Source of the DNA: Caulobacter vibrioides
GTDB lineage: Bacteria > Pseudomonadota > Alphaproteobacteria > Caulobacterales > Caulobacteraceae
DNA length: 64,000 nucleotides
Direction of reading: 5' to 3'
NCBI RefSeq assembly: GCF_002310375.3
Contig: NZ_CP023315.3
Location: 186,001 to 250,000, forward strand
The notes below the pieces were generated by a model. It saw nothing but the letters and a program-made list of their open reading frames with translations. It searched no databases and was not told the DNA's origin. Made by a program: the position numbers and the translations under genes. Below, in pieces: positions 31,873-41,117 of the stretch. Numbering within the stretch: position 1 is the stretch's first letter; every line of letters starts with the position of its first letter.

Positions 31873-33744
31873 ATGCCGACCCAAAGCCGCTTTCTTCGAC
31901 GCCTCAGCGAGGGCGTCGCCGCTTTCGCCCGCCGTCTGAGGCGCGACGACCGCGGGGCGATCGCCATCCAGTTCGCGCTGCTGGCCCTGCCATTGTCGGT
32001 TCTCCTGTTCGGCCTTGTTGATGTGGGCCGTCTCAGCCTTCAGCGTCGCCAGATGCAGGACGCGCTGGACGCCGCGACGCTGATGGCGGCCCGATCGACG
32101 GCCTCGACCAACGGCGAACTCGACACGGTGGGGGACGCTGCGTTCCTGGCCGAGATCGCCGGCATGAACCTTGGCCTCACCGCCTCGAACGCCACCTTTT
32201 CGGCGGGAACCAACAACCGGATCATCGGCTCGGTCACCGCCACCTTGAGGCCGATCATCGCCAACCTCTGGCAAAGCGGTGACTTCACGGTGACCGCGAC
32301 GTCGGAAGTCGTGCGCTCGTCCAAGAACCTTGAAGTCGCTCTGGTGCTCGACATCACCGGCTCGATGGGCGGTACGCGGATCGCCGACCTCAAGGTCGCC
32401 GCCTCGGACCTTGTCGACATCATCGTCCGGGACACCCAGACGCCGTTCTATTCGAAGATCGCCCTGGTGCCCTACGCCGCCGGCGTGAACCTCGACACCT
32501 ATGCCGACGCCGCGCGAGGGCCGATCCCGGTGCGCAACATCAGCAATGTCGGGTGGCTCTCGGCCGGGACGAACATCACGGCCATCAACAGGAACTCTAC
32601 CGCCCGGGTGACGTCGGCGGGCCATGGTCTGGTCACGGGCGACCGGGTCTTCATCTCCGGGATCAACGCCAGTGGTTCGAACAGCATGTCATCGCTGAAC
32701 GGACAGATTTACACGGTCACCAAGGACAACGACAATCGGGTGTGGCTCGACGGCGTGGATACCAGCGGCAAGTCGACCTACTCCAGCGGCGGCACGATCC
32801 GAAAGTGCCTCACCAGCAATTGCAGCTTGGTGGCGACGACGAGCGCGGCGCACGGCTTCATCACGGGTGACCAGATCAGCTTTGCGGGCATCGGCGGGAC
32901 CACCACGCTGAACGGCCAGACGCTCTCGATCACCAACCTGACCAGCACGACCTTCGACACCGGCGTCGCGGGCCTTGGGACGACCGCCTATACGAGCGGC
33001 GGGACGGCGACCTGCGAGCAGAGCACGACCCCCGGGTGCCGGCGTCTGGCCTATACCAGCGCTGACGACACCGACGAGGTGCGCGACATCAGCACCTGTG
33101 TCAGCGAGCGCACCGGGACGCAGGCCTATACGGACGCCGCGCCCAGCACCGCCTATGTCGGGACGAATTATCCCTCGAGCTCGAATCCTTGCCCGTCTGC
33201 GACCATCATGCCGCTTTCCAGCGACAAGACGGCGCTGAAGGCCCAGATCAACAACTACACGGTCGGCGGCTCGACGGCGGGTCAGATCGGCTTGGCCTGG
33301 GGTTGGTACATGGTCGCGCCGAACTTCGGCTACATGTGGCCCAACGCATCGCAGCGTCCGGCCGCCTACAGGAGCCGGGACCTGATGAAGGTCGTGATCA
33401 TGATGACCGACGGCGCCTTCAACACCCCGTACTGCAACGGTGTGATCGCCGCCGACGCCGGCAGCGGCAGCGGCAGCGACGACGATCACATCAATTGCAA
33501 CGCCACCAATGGCGATCCTTATACCCAGGCCCGGGCGCTCTGCACGGCGATCAAGAACAGCGCCAACGACATCACGCTCTACACGGTCGGCTTTGCGGTG
33601 GGTTCGGACAACACCGCCAGGACCTTCCTGACCAACTGCGCTTCGGACTCCTCCAAGGCCTTCTTCCCCGCCAACGGCTCTGAGCTGAAGACGTCGTTCA
33701 AGGCGATCGCCCAGGAAATCTCGTCCCTGCGGATCTCCAGATAG
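31873..33744 (+). CDS. TadG-like pilus/envelope protein with VWA domain and inserted tandem repeat
   Basis: 623 residues. A basic N-terminus (RRLSEGVAAFARRLRRDDRG) and one TadE/TadG-like helix (AIAIQFALLALPLSVLLFGLVDV, about residues 28-50) anchor it. A von Willebrand A domain begins at LEVALVLDITGSMGG, with the MIDAS D-x-T-G-S near residue 160, and resumes at MKVVIMMTDGAFN near residue 510. It ends in the family block LKTSFKAIAQEISSLRISR. Between the halves, about residues 235-385 hold two related units (TSAGHGLVTGDRVFISGI with LNGQIYTV and YSSGGTIRKC; then TSAAHGFITGDQISFAGI with LNGQTLSI and YTSGGTATC). No tad operon is adjacent. An upstream ATG at 31831 is an alternative start. Confidence 0.85.
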   Translation: MPTQSRFLRRLSEGVAAFARRLRRDDRGAIAIQFALLALPLSVLLFGLVDVGRLSLQRRQMQDALDAATLMAARSTASTNGELDTVGDAAFLAEIAGMNLGLTASNATFSAGTNNRIIGSVTATLRPIIANLWQSGDFTVTATSEVVRSSKNLEVALVLDITGSMGGTRIADLKVAASDLVDIIVRDTQTPFYSKIALVPYAAGVNLDTYADAARGPIPVRNISNVGWLSAGTNITAINRNSTARVTSAGHGLVTGDRVFISGINASGSNSMSSLNGQIYTVTKDNDNRVWLDGVDTSGKSTYSSGGTIRKCLTSNCSLVATTSAAHGFITGDQISFAGIGGTTTLNGQTLSITNLTSTTFDTGVAGLGTTAYTSGGTATCEQSTTPGCRRLAYTSADDTDEVRDISTCVSERTGTQAYTDAAPSTAYVGTNYPSSSNPCPSATIMPLSSDKTALKAQINNYTVGGSTAGQIGLAWGWYMVAPNFGYMWPNASQRPAAYRSRDLMKVVIMMTDGAFNTPYCNGVIAADAGSGSGSDDDHINCNATNGDPYTQARALCTAIKNSANDITLYTVGFAVGSDNTARTFLTNCASDSSKAFFPANGSELKTSFKAIAQEISSLRISR

Positions 33745-33747
33745 AAA

Positions 33748-33771
33748 AGCCCCGCCGTTTCCGGCGGGGCT
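33748..33771. terminator. Bidirectional rho-independent terminator
   Basis: AGCCCCGCCG (33748-33757) pairs perfectly with CGGCGGGGCT (33762-33771) around TTTC, with A-rich left and T-rich right flanks. It separates the convergent VWA protein and oxygenase genes. Confidence 0.9.
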
Positions 33772-33795
33772 CATTGTTCTCAGCGACGATGACCG

Positions 33796-34731
33796 TCAGG
33801 CCAGCTTGATCTCGCGAAGACGCTGCTGAAGGAACTCATCGGCGGTGATCGACTCCGGATAGCGGTCCGGATTTTCGGCCGTGACGCAGTTTTGCAGCGT
33901 CTTGATCTCGTAGTCCGACGCGAAGTGCAGGAAGAACGGCGTCGAGTAGCGCGGCACGCCCCGACGTTCCGGCGGCGGGTTCACGACGCGGTGCACCGTC
34001 GAGGGCAGGATGTTGTTGGTCAGGCGCTCCAGCATGTCGCCGATGTTGATGACCAGGCAGCCCGGGGGCGGGTTGATCGGCAGCCACTGGCCGTCGCGGT
34101 CCAGCACCTCAAGGCCGCCTTCCTCGGCGCCCAGCAATAGGGTGATGGTGTTGATGTCGCCGTGGGCGCCGGCGCGCACGCCGGTAGCGTCCTTGGGGAT
34201 CGGCGGATAGTGCAGCAGTCGCAGCACCGAATTGCCGTCCTGAACGGTCGGCTTGAAGAAGTCGCGCTCCAGCTTCAGGTAGGTGGCGATGGCTTCCAGC
34301 ACCTTGCCGCCCATGCCGTCGAGGCTGTTGTACAGCCAGCTGACGTCGTGCTTGAACGCCGGGATCTCAGCCGGCCAGACATTGTCGGCCATGTGCGCGC
34401 GGAACCGGTGGCCGGGCGGCAGGTCGCGGCCCATGTGCCAGAATTCCTTCAGGTCGTAGTGGTCGGCGCCCTTGGCGGTCTCGACGCCGAAGGGGATATA
34501 GCCGCGGGCTCCGCCCTTGACGCCCGCGTACTGCTTCTTGGTTTCGACCGGCAGCGCAAAGAAGGCCTTGGCGGAGTCGACGGCGGCGTCGATGCGCGCC
34601 TGATCCAGATCATAGTCGGACAGCACGGCGAAGCCGTAGCGTTCGAACGACGCGCCCAGTTCTTGTGCGAAGCGCGAGAAGTCCTTGGCGTAGAGAGAAA
34701 ACGAAACCGGGTCGATGGCGGAGGTGGACAC
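33796..34731 (-). CDS. 2-oxoglutarate/Fe(II)-dependent oxygenase, isopenicillin-N-synthase-like
   Basis: 311 residues in the DIOX_N plus 2OG-FeII_Oxy family. Iron ligands are His and Asp in AHGDINTITLLL and His in STVHRVVNPP; the 2OG-binding Arg is in PRYSTPFFLHF. N-terminal domain: FAQELGASFERYGFAVLSDYDLD. The substrate is unknown; relatives hydroxylate or oxidise diverse small molecules, including in ethylene-forming and cephalosporin pathways. The start is GTG 34731. An 18-bp inverted repeat at 34751-34768 lies just upstream and could be an operator. Confidence 0.85.
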   Translation of the reverse strand: MSTSAIDPVSFSLYAKDFSRFAQELGASFERYGFAVLSDYDLDQARIDAAVDSAKAFFALPVETKKQYAGVKGGARGYIPFGVETAKGADHYDLKEFWHMGRDLPPGHRFRAHMADNVWPAEIPAFKHDVSWLYNSLDGMGGKVLEAIATYLKLERDFFKPTVQDGNSVLRLLHYPPIPKDATGVRAGAHGDINTITLLLGAEEGGLEVLDRDGQWLPINPPPGCLVINIGDMLERLTNNILPSTVHRVVNPPPERRGVPRYSTPFFLHFASDYEIKTLQNCVTAENPDRYPESITADEFLQQRLREIKLA

Positions 34732-34750
34732 GTCTGCGAGCCTTGGAATG

Positions 34751-34768
34751 AGTAAGTTCCTTCTTACT
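34751..34768. promoter_or_regulatory. Inverted repeat upstream of the oxygenase gene
   Basis: AGTAAG (34751-34756) and CTTACT (34763-34768) form a perfect 6-6-6 inverted repeat 20 bases upstream of the oxygenase start, in the divergent promoter space shared with the OmpA lipoprotein. Possible regulator-binding site; the regulator is unknown. Confidence 0.3.
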
Positions 34769-34893
34769 ACACCGGACGTCGGGCGAAACGAAGGCTGTTC
34801 GTCACCGTGCGGCGTTGCGGTCGGGAACTTGACCATAAGACGGGCGTTTGCCCGGGTGACTTGATCTACAGCAAAGACGCGAGGGTTGCGAGA

Positions 34894-35574
34894 ATGCCGA
34901 AATTCGCTCGAAAGACGACGCTGGCGGTGGTGCTGATGAGCGCCGGCGCGCTGGCCGCCTGCACCACCACCGATCCCTACACCGGCATGCCGGTCCGCAA
35001 TAACACCGGCACGGGCGTGCTGACCGGCGCGGGCGTCGGCGCGGTGCTGGGTTATCTGACCAACACCAACAAGGGCGAGCAGGGCCGCAAGAACGCGCTC
35101 ATCGGCGCGGGTATCGGCGCGCTGGCCGGCGGGGCCATCGGCAATTACATGGACCGCCAGCAGGCGGACTTCCGCCGCAGCCTGGAAGGCTCGGGCGTGA
35201 TGATCCGCCGCGACGGCGACCAGATCGTGCTGGTCATGCCCAGCGACGTGACCTTCGCGGTCGATCGTTCCGACGTGCAGCCCCAGTTCACCCGCGTCCT
35301 GGACGACGTGGCCCGCACGCTGAACGCCTATCCCCAGACCACGATCGATGTGGTGGGTCACGCCGACTCCAGCGGTCCGGACGACTATAACCAGACCCTG
35401 TCCGAGCGCCGCGCCAGCGCCGTCGCCGGCTATCTGACGGGCCCTGGCGGTGTGTTGCCCGACCGTGTCTTCGTCGCCGGCATGGGCGAACGCGCGCCGA
35501 TCGCCGACAACGCCACGCCGGCGGGCCGCACCCAGAATCGGCGGGTCGAGATCATTCTCCGCCCCCTGACCTGA
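34894..35574 (+). CDS. OmpA-family outer-membrane lipoprotein (YiaD-like)
   Basis: 226 residues. Signal peptide with lipobox LAAC (Cys23), then a glycine-zipper segment (GAGVGAVLGYLTNTNKGEQ and LIGAGIGALAGGAIGNYMD). A C-terminal OmpA peptidoglycan-binding domain follows (MPSDVTFAVDRSDVQPQFTRVL, DVVGHADSSGPDDYNQTLSERRASAVAGYL, GRTQNRRVEIIL). It links the outer membrane to peptidoglycan. A GC-rich hairpin follows the stop. Confidence 0.92.
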   Translation: MPKFARKTTLAVVLMSAGALAACTTTDPYTGMPVRNNTGTGVLTGAGVGAVLGYLTNTNKGEQGRKNALIGAGIGALAGGAIGNYMDRQQADFRRSLEGSGVMIRRDGDQIVLVMPSDVTFAVDRSDVQPQFTRVLDDVARTLNAYPQTTIDVVGHADSSGPDDYNQTLSERRASAVAGYLTGPGGVLPDRVFVAGMGERAPIADNATPAGRTQNRRVEIILRPLT

Positions 35575-35583
35575 TGGCCCTTC

Positions 35584-35607
35584 GGGGCGGCGTTCGCGCG
35601 CCGCCCC
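35584..35607 (+). terminator. GC-rich stem-loop after the OmpA lipoprotein gene
   Basis: GGGGCGGCG (35584-35592) pairs perfectly with CGCCGCCCC (35599-35607) around TTCGCG. No good T-tract follows, so it may be a weak terminator or mRNA end stabiliser. Confidence 0.65.
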
Positions 35608-35690
35608 GCCCCTTAGGGGTATGAAGCGGTTGCTTTTCCCGCGCTTCGTCGCCAAGTCGTCATCCTTCGAGGGCGCGGCGCGAGGAAGAC

Positions 35691-36746
35691 GTGGCGAAAA
35701 CGGCGAGCGAGATCAGTCTGACCCGGCAGGCCATGAGCCTGACCGAGGATCTGATGACGCCGAATGCGGCCATTTACTGGGCCGATCTGACGATCTCGGC
35801 CGCGGTCATGTGGGGCGGGTTCCTGGTCGCCGCGACGACGTCCAACCTGGCCTTGGGTCTTGGCGCGGCGCTTCTGAGCATGCTGGCGCTCTACCGCGCG
35901 CTGAGCTTCATCCACGAACTGACCCATATCCGCGATGACGAGGCCCCTGGCTTCCGCGTCGGCTGGAACGTGCTGGTGGGCGTACCGCTGATGACGCCGT
36001 CGTTGATGTACGAGGGCGTGCACAACATCCACCACATCAAGGATCGCTTCGGCACCAGGCTGGACCCGGAGTACCTGCCGCTGTCGCGCTTTACGCCGCT
36101 GAAGCTGGCGGGCTTTCTCTTTGTCGCCCTGCTTGCGCCGCTGGGCGTGATCCTGCGCTCGGCGATCCTGATCCCGCTGTCGTTCCTGGTTCCGTCGCTG
36201 CGCCGCTATCTGAAGACCAAGCTGTCGGCGCTGATCATCAACCCCGACTTCGTGCGCGAGGACTTGAACCGCTGGCGCAAGGCGTGGGTGATCCAAGACG
36301 GCGCCTGCTGGCTGTGGTCGTGGGCGGTGATCGCCGGCCTGGCCTTGGGCGTCGTTCCCGTGCGCGTCGTGCTGACGGGCCTGGCGATCTTTTCTCTCGC
36401 CACCTTCCTGAACCAGGCCCGCACCCTGGTGGCCCACCACTGGGACAATGACGGGGACAAGATGACGCTCGAGGAGCAGTTCCTCGACTCGGTCAACGTG
36501 CCGCCGCCGAACCTGGCCTCCGAGCTCTGGGCTCCGGTGGGCCTGCGCTACCACGCGCTGCATCACCTGCTGCCGCGCCTGCCCTATCACAACATGGGCA
36601 AGGCCCATGCGCGGCTGGTCGAGGCGCTGGGCGCGGACTCGCTCTATCATCGAGCGTCGGAGCCGGGGCTCTTCGAGGCGCTGGGCGATCTCTTCCGCCG
36701 CGTTCGCCAGAAGAACGCCGACGCACAGAACCAGCCCGCGCATTAA
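35691..36746 (+). CDS. Membrane fatty acid desaturase family protein
   Basis: 351 residues, polytopic. The three histidine boxes of di-iron desaturases/hydroxylases are visible: HELTH near residue 75, HNIHH near 109, and a late HALHHLLPRLPYHNMG. A further HH occurs in TLVAHHWDND. It inserts a double bond or hydroxyl into a lipid acyl chain. GTG 35691 has GAGGAAG seven bases upstream. It lies next to a sterol-desaturase-family gene in the same direction, 57 bases away, suggesting a shared lipid-modification role. Confidence 0.85.
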   Translation: MAKTASEISLTRQAMSLTEDLMTPNAAIYWADLTISAAVMWGGFLVAATTSNLALGLGAALLSMLALYRALSFIHELTHIRDDEAPGFRVGWNVLVGVPLMTPSLMYEGVHNIHHIKDRFGTRLDPEYLPLSRFTPLKLAGFLFVALLAPLGVILRSAILIPLSFLVPSLRRYLKTKLSALIINPDFVREDLNRWRKAWVIQDGACWLWSWAVIAGLALGVVPVRVVLTGLAIFSLATFLNQARTLVAHHWDNDGDKMTLEEQFLDSVNVPPPNLASELWAPVGLRYHALHHLLPRLPYHNMGKAHARLVEALGADSLYHRASEPGLFEALGDLFRRVRQKNADAQNQPAH

Positions 36747-36803
36747 GCGGCGGTTGAGGCGTCTTCGCTAAGACGGATCCGTTTCGTACGGAGACCGCAG
36801 GGC

Positions 36804-37808
36804 GTGAGCATCGCGCAGCCAGGGTTCGACTTCGCCGCGGCCGGTCATCGGCTGGCCGCGCCCCTGCTCGACACCCTGCTGCCGCTAGGTTCGACCTTCT
36901 CGCTGGTTTCGTTGACCTGCGCGGTCCTGATCGCGGCGGGTCATGTGGTCTCAAGCCGCCGCGCGCGCGGTCGTCGGACCTCGGCGCGCCTGCTGGTCCG
37001 GGCGCTGTTTCCCCGCAGGGTCTGGCTGACCGCGTCGAGCCGCCTGGATCTGGTCTTCTTCGTGTTCAACGTCTGGTGCGCGGGTCTCTTGCTGGGCGCT
37101 GCGCTCTTGTCGGGCCAGGCGATCACCAAGGCGTTGTCGGGATGGCTGGCGGCGAGCCTCGGCGAAGGGCCCCTCGCAGCCACCCCATGGGCCATCGTGG
37201 CGGTGGTGGGCACGCTCGCGGGCTTCCTGGCCTACGAGCTCGGCTACTGGGTCGATCATTGGCTGAGCCACAAGGTCAAGTTCCTGTGGGCCTTTCACAA
37301 GGTTCACCACACCGCCGAGGTGCTGACGCCGCTGACGGTCTATCGCGTCCACCCCATCGAGAGCCTGAAGTTCGCCAACATCGCGGCCTTGGCCACCGGT
37401 GGAACCGGGGGCGTCCTGGCCTGGGCGTTCGGGTCGGCATGGCATGCGCCGCTGATCTTCGGTCAGAACGCGATCTTCCTGGTGTTCGCGATGAGCGTGA
37501 TCCACCTGCAGCACTCGCACGCCTGGATGACGTTCCGGCCGTTCGGCAAGTGGCTGCTGAGCCCCGCCCACCACCAGATTCATCACTCGGCCGACCCTGC
37601 CCATTTCGGCAAGAACCTGGGCAGTTGCCTGGCGGTCTGGGACCGGCTGTTCGGCACGCTTCATGTCCCGGATCAGCGCCCCGCGTCGCTGGTCTTTGGC
37701 GCTGTGGCGACGGATCCGCACAGCCTGACCGGCGGGTTCGCGACACCCTTCGTGGAAGCCTTCAAGGGCGAGCCCTTGCCAAGGCCGGTCCCTCTGCCTG
37801 CGGAGTAG
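36804..37808 (+). CDS. Sterol desaturase / fatty acid hydroxylase superfamily protein
   Basis: 334 residues with at least four hydrophobic segments. The FAH-type histidine clusters are present: ELGYWVDHWLSH, FHKVHHTAEVLTPLTVYRVHPIE, HLQHSHAW, and SPAHHQIHHSADPAHFGKNLG. Bacterial members hydroxylate carotenoids, ornithine lipids or sphingolipids. Caulobacter can make phosphate-starvation glycolipids and sphingolipids, but the substrate here is not determinable. The start is GTG 36804. It ends three bases from the convergent antiporter gene. Confidence 0.85.
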   Translation: MSIAQPGFDFAAAGHRLAAPLLDTLLPLGSTFSLVSLTCAVLIAAGHVVSSRRARGRRTSARLLVRALFPRRVWLTASSRLDLVFFVFNVWCAGLLLGAALLSGQAITKALSGWLAASLGEGPLAATPWAIVAVVGTLAGFLAYELGYWVDHWLSHKVKFLWAFHKVHHTAEVLTPLTVYRVHPIESLKFANIAALATGGTGGVLAWAFGSAWHAPLIFGQNAIFLVFAMSVIHLQHSHAWMTFRPFGKWLLSPAHHQIHHSADPAHFGKNLGSCLAVWDRLFGTLHVPDQRPASLVFGAVATDPHSLTGGFATPFVEAFKGEPLPRPVPLPAE

Positions 37809-37811
37809 GGC

Positions 37812-39713
37812 TCAGTCGGCCCCTTCCTGTTGCGCCCGCTCGCGCAGTTCCTCGTCCAGGCTGGCGGTGTCCCAGGCGCCGCCCGCATCGCCGGGGCGCA
37901 TGCGGTGGAGGTCGGCGTTCAGCAGCCGGTCCATAGTCTGAGCCGCGTCGCGCGAGGCCAGCATATAGGCCTCTTCCTGGCCCCACATCGGTCGCAGCTC
38001 TTCGAACATCCGGCGGTCGTGGCGGCGGAAGAAGGCGGCGGCGCGATGGGCGCGGTGCGCGCGGAAGCCCAGCTTCTGAAGCGCGGTCGAGCCCAGCGCC
38101 AAGGCGGATTCGAACGTCTCGCGTTCCACCGCGTCCGCGCCGTTCGAGAGCAGGTCGTAGGCGTGACGACGGTCCCAGGCGCGCGCCAGGATGGTCAGGT
38201 CCGGGAACGCCTTGCGAGCGGTCTCGACCAGCTCGACGGTCTTCTCGCGATCATCGAGGGCGACGATCAGCATCCGCGCGCGATCGGCGCCAGCCTGGCG
38301 CAGCAGATCCAGGCGCGTGGCGTCGCCATAGTGCACGCGCCGGCCAAAGCGCCGCAGAAGCTCGATCTGCTCGATGTCGCTGTCCAGAACCGTCGACTTG
38401 AAGCCGTTCGCCGCCAGCAGGCGGCCGGTGATCTGTCCGAACCGGCCAAAGCCCGCGATGATGATGTCAGGCTCGCCCTCGTCGAAGTCGCCGGTGTCCG
38501 GCGTGACGTCGGGGATCGCCGCGTCCATCAGGGCCGCGACCCGCTCATAGAGGATCATGGCCACGGGCGTCAGGGCCATGGAGACGGCGATGGCGGCGGT
38601 CAGCAGCGCGGCCAGCTGCGCGCCGATCACCCCGGCGCCGACGGTGAAGGTCAGCAGCACGAAGGCGAACTCGCCGCCCTGGGCCAGGGCGGTGGCGACG
38701 GCCAGAGCCCCGCGCTTGGGCGCGCCGAACAGCCGGGCGATGCCGTACATGACCAGGAACTTCAAAACCATCAGGCCCAAGACCAGACCCACAAGGGTCA
38801 AGGGCTGGCGCGCCACCAGCGGCAGGTCCACCCCGGCGCCGACGGTCATGAAGAACAGGCCCAGCAACAGGCCCCGGAAGGGTTCGATGTCGGTCTCCAG
38901 CTCGCGGCGGAACTCGCTCTCGGCCAGCACGACGCCCGCCAGGAAGGCGCCGAGCGCGGGCGAGAGGCCCACGGTCTGCATCAGGCTGGCCACCGCCACC
39001 ACGATCAGCAGGGCCGAGGCGGTGAAGATCTCGCGCAGGCGCGCCTTGGCGATGAAGCGGAACAGGGGGCGGACCAGATAGCGCCCGCCGCCGACCACGG
39101 CGGCCACGGCCGCGAGCACCGACAGGGTCTGAGCCCAGACCGGCAAGGTCGCCACGAGGCTTCCGCCATGGCCGCCGGCCTCGGCCGCGTGCTGGGGCGC
39201 GCTGATCGCGAGCAGGGGCAAAAGGGCGAACAGCGGGATGACCGCCAGGTCCTGCAACAGCAGCACCCCGAAGGCCGCACGGCCGACCGGGCCTTGGCGC
39301 AAACCCTTTTCGTCCAGGGTCTGCAGCACGATGGCGGTGGAGGACATGGCCAGGACCAAGCCCACCGCCAGCGCCGTCTGCCACGGCAAGCCAAAGGCGA
39401 GCGCGGCGGCGGCGATGGTCAGCGCCGTGCCGACCACCTGGGCGCCGCCCAGGCCGAAGATCGCCTTGCGCATGTCCCACAGCGTCGAGGGCTGGACCTC
39501 GAGACCGATCAGGAACAGCAGGATGACGACGCCGAACTCGGCGAACTTCATCACGTCGGCCTGGTCGCCGACCAGCGACAGAGCGAACGGGCCGATCAGC
39601 ACGCCGGCGATCAGGTAGCCCAGCACCGAGCCAAGCCCGAGGCGCTTGGCGATCGGCACCGAGACGACGGCGGCGCCCAGATAGACAAGGGTCTGGGTCA
39701 GGATGTTTTCCAC
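37812..39713 (-). CDS. kefB: KefB/KefC-type K+/H+ antiporter with RCK domain
   Basis: 633 residues. An N-terminal CPA2 exchanger domain with about 12 helices (VLGYLIAGVLIGPFAL, VILLFLIGLEVQPSTLWDMRK, SPALGAFLAGVVLAESEFR) is followed by a cytosolic TrkA-N/RCK nucleotide-binding domain (DIIIAGFGRFGQITGRLLAANG). It exports K+ in exchange for protons and in E. coli is gated by glutathione adducts during electrophile stress. GTG 39713 starts three bases after the kefF-like gene, so they form one operon. Confidence 0.88.
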   Translation of the reverse strand: MENILTQTLVYLGAAVVSVPIAKRLGLGSVLGYLIAGVLIGPFALSLVGDQADVMKFAEFGVVILLFLIGLEVQPSTLWDMRKAIFGLGGAQVVGTALTIAAAALAFGLPWQTALAVGLVLAMSSTAIVLQTLDEKGLRQGPVGRAAFGVLLLQDLAVIPLFALLPLLAISAPQHAAEAGGHGGSLVATLPVWAQTLSVLAAVAAVVGGGRYLVRPLFRFIAKARLREIFTASALLIVVAVASLMQTVGLSPALGAFLAGVVLAESEFRRELETDIEPFRGLLLGLFFMTVGAGVDLPLVARQPLTLVGLVLGLMVLKFLVMYGIARLFGAPKRGALAVATALAQGGEFAFVLLTFTVGAGVIGAQLAALLTAAIAVSMALTPVAMILYERVAALMDAAIPDVTPDTGDFDEGEPDIIIAGFGRFGQITGRLLAANGFKSTVLDSDIEQIELLRRFGRRVHYGDATRLDLLRQAGADRARMLIVALDDREKTVELVETARKAFPDLTILARAWDRRHAYDLLSNGADAVERETFESALALGSTALQKLGFRAHRAHRAAAFFRRHDRRMFEELRPMWGQEEAYMLASRDAAQTMDRLLNADLHRMRPGDAGGAWDTASLDEELRERAQQEGAD

Positions 39714-39716
39714 GGC

Positions 39717-40298
39717 TCAGGCCTCCGTCTTGGCCGGCAGCAGCGAAGCGACCCGGGCGCGGTAGCGCTCTGCCTCGGCCTTCAGCGCCGCATCGTCCTT
39801 GACCGCGGCGCCATGAACCACGAACGGGGTCGCCCATTCCATGCCGCACAGATGCGCCGTCTGTTCCAGCGGGCGCAGGAACTCGTCCATCGAGAAGCGG
39901 TTGTAGCCGTGGGCGTGATAGGCCTTGGCGCTGGCGCCGGTGGTGCAGGCCACGAACATCTTCTTGCCCTTCAGAGCCTCGCCGCCCTCGCCATAGGCGA
40001 AGCCGTGCAGCCAGACGAGATCCAGCCATTCCTTCATCAGGGCGGGCGTCGAGTACCAGTAGAGCGGGAATTGCAGCGCCACGACGTCGTGGGCGGTCAG
40101 CGCGGCCTGCTCGGTCTCGATATCGATCACGAAGTCGGGATAGGTTTCGTAGAGGTCCTTGAAGGTGACGCCGGAAAGGCCCTTGGCCGCCTTGGCCAGC
40201 GCCCGATTGGCGCGAGACCGTTCAAGCGCCGGATGGGCCAGCACCAAAAGCACCCCCGAGGTGGCGGGCGTCATCTGGCCGGTGCTAGCGTTCGTCAT
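39717..40298 (-). CDS. kefF: KefF-like NAD(P)H quinone oxidoreductase, antiporter ancillary protein
   Basis: 193 residues with flavodoxin-like fold of the NQO1/KefF group (VLLVLAHPALERSRANRALAKA, VALQFPLYWYSTPALMKEWLDLVWLHGFAYG, MFVACTTGASAKAY). KefF binds FMN and activates the KefC-type channel, and it reduces quinone electrophiles. ATG 40298 has GAAGGG upstream. Placement directly before the antiporter gene supports the functional pairing. Confidence 0.87.
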   Translation of the reverse strand: MTNASTGQMTPATSGVLLVLAHPALERSRANRALAKAAKGLSGVTFKDLYETYPDFVIDIETEQAALTAHDVVALQFPLYWYSTPALMKEWLDLVWLHGFAYGEGGEALKGKKMFVACTTGASAKAYHAHGYNRFSMDEFLRPLEQTAHLCGMEWATPFVVHGAAVKDDAALKAEAERYRARVASLLPAKTEA

Positions 40299-40406
40299 CA
40301 AGCAGCCCTTCGGGAAAATAATTCATCAAGGGTTGAATTTATTCGCGGCTCGGGCGACACGCTGCGCCCAGCGCCAGACGTATAAGTCTGGGAACAGGGA
40401 GACACC

Positions 40407-41117
40407 ATGGTCGACAAGGTGAAGAAGGACGCCGTCGAAGCCCTTGCCGGGCTTTTGTTCGACGGCATGACCATCATGGCCGGCGGGTTTGGCCTCTGCG
40501 GCATCCCGGAGAACCTGATCGCGGCGATCCGCGAGGCGGGAACCAAGGACCTCACGGTCATCTCCAACAACTGCGGCGTCGACGGCTTTGGCCTCGGGAT
40601 CCTGCTTGAGAACCGCCAGATCAAGAAAATGGTCTCGTCCTATGTGGGCGAGAACAAGCTGTTCGAACAGCTCTACCTGTCGGGCGAGCTGGAGCTGGAG
40701 TTCAATCCGCAGGGCACCCTGGCCGAGCGCATCCGCGCCGGCGGCGCCGGTATCCCCGCCTTCTTCACGCGCACGGGCTATGGCACCCTGGTGGCCGAGG
40801 GCAAGGAAACCCGCGAATTTGACGGCGAGATGTACGTGATGGAGCGCGGCCTGACCGCCGACCTCGCGATCGTCAAGGCCTGGAAGGCCGACGCCGAGGG
40901 CAACCTGATCTATCGAAAGACCGCTCGGAACTTCAATCCGATGATGGCCACGGCGGGCAAGAAGACCGTCGTCGAGGTCGAGGAACTGGTGGCGATCGGC
41001 GATCTGGACAAGGACGCCATCCACACGCCCGGCATCTATGTCGATCACATCGTCGCCGGCGCGAAGTTCGAGAAGCGCATCGAGCGCGTGACCACCCGCC
41101 AAAAGGAAACCGCGTAA
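40407..41117 (+). CDS. 3-oxoacid CoA-transferase subunit A (SCOT-type)
   Basis: 236 residues. Family I CoA-transferase alpha subunit ([81 protein letters not shown]). With subunit B it transfers CoA from succinyl-CoA to acetoacetate or a related 3-oxoacid, for ketone-body or aromatic catabolism. The HPIY-like acetoacetate group is suggested by sequence, not proven. AGGGAG precedes ATG 40407. The last base overlaps subunit B. Confidence 0.9.
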   Translation: MVDKVKKDAVEALAGLLFDGMTIMAGGFGLCGIPENLIAAIREAGTKDLTVISNNCGVDGFGLGILLENRQIKKMVSSYVGENKLFEQLYLSGELELEFNPQGTLAERIRAGGAGIPAFFTRTGYGTLVAEGKETREFDGEMYVMERGLTADLAIVKAWKADAEGNLIYRKTARNFNPMMATAGKKTVVEVEELVAIGDLDKDAIHTPGIYVDHIVAGAKFEKRIERVTTRQKETA

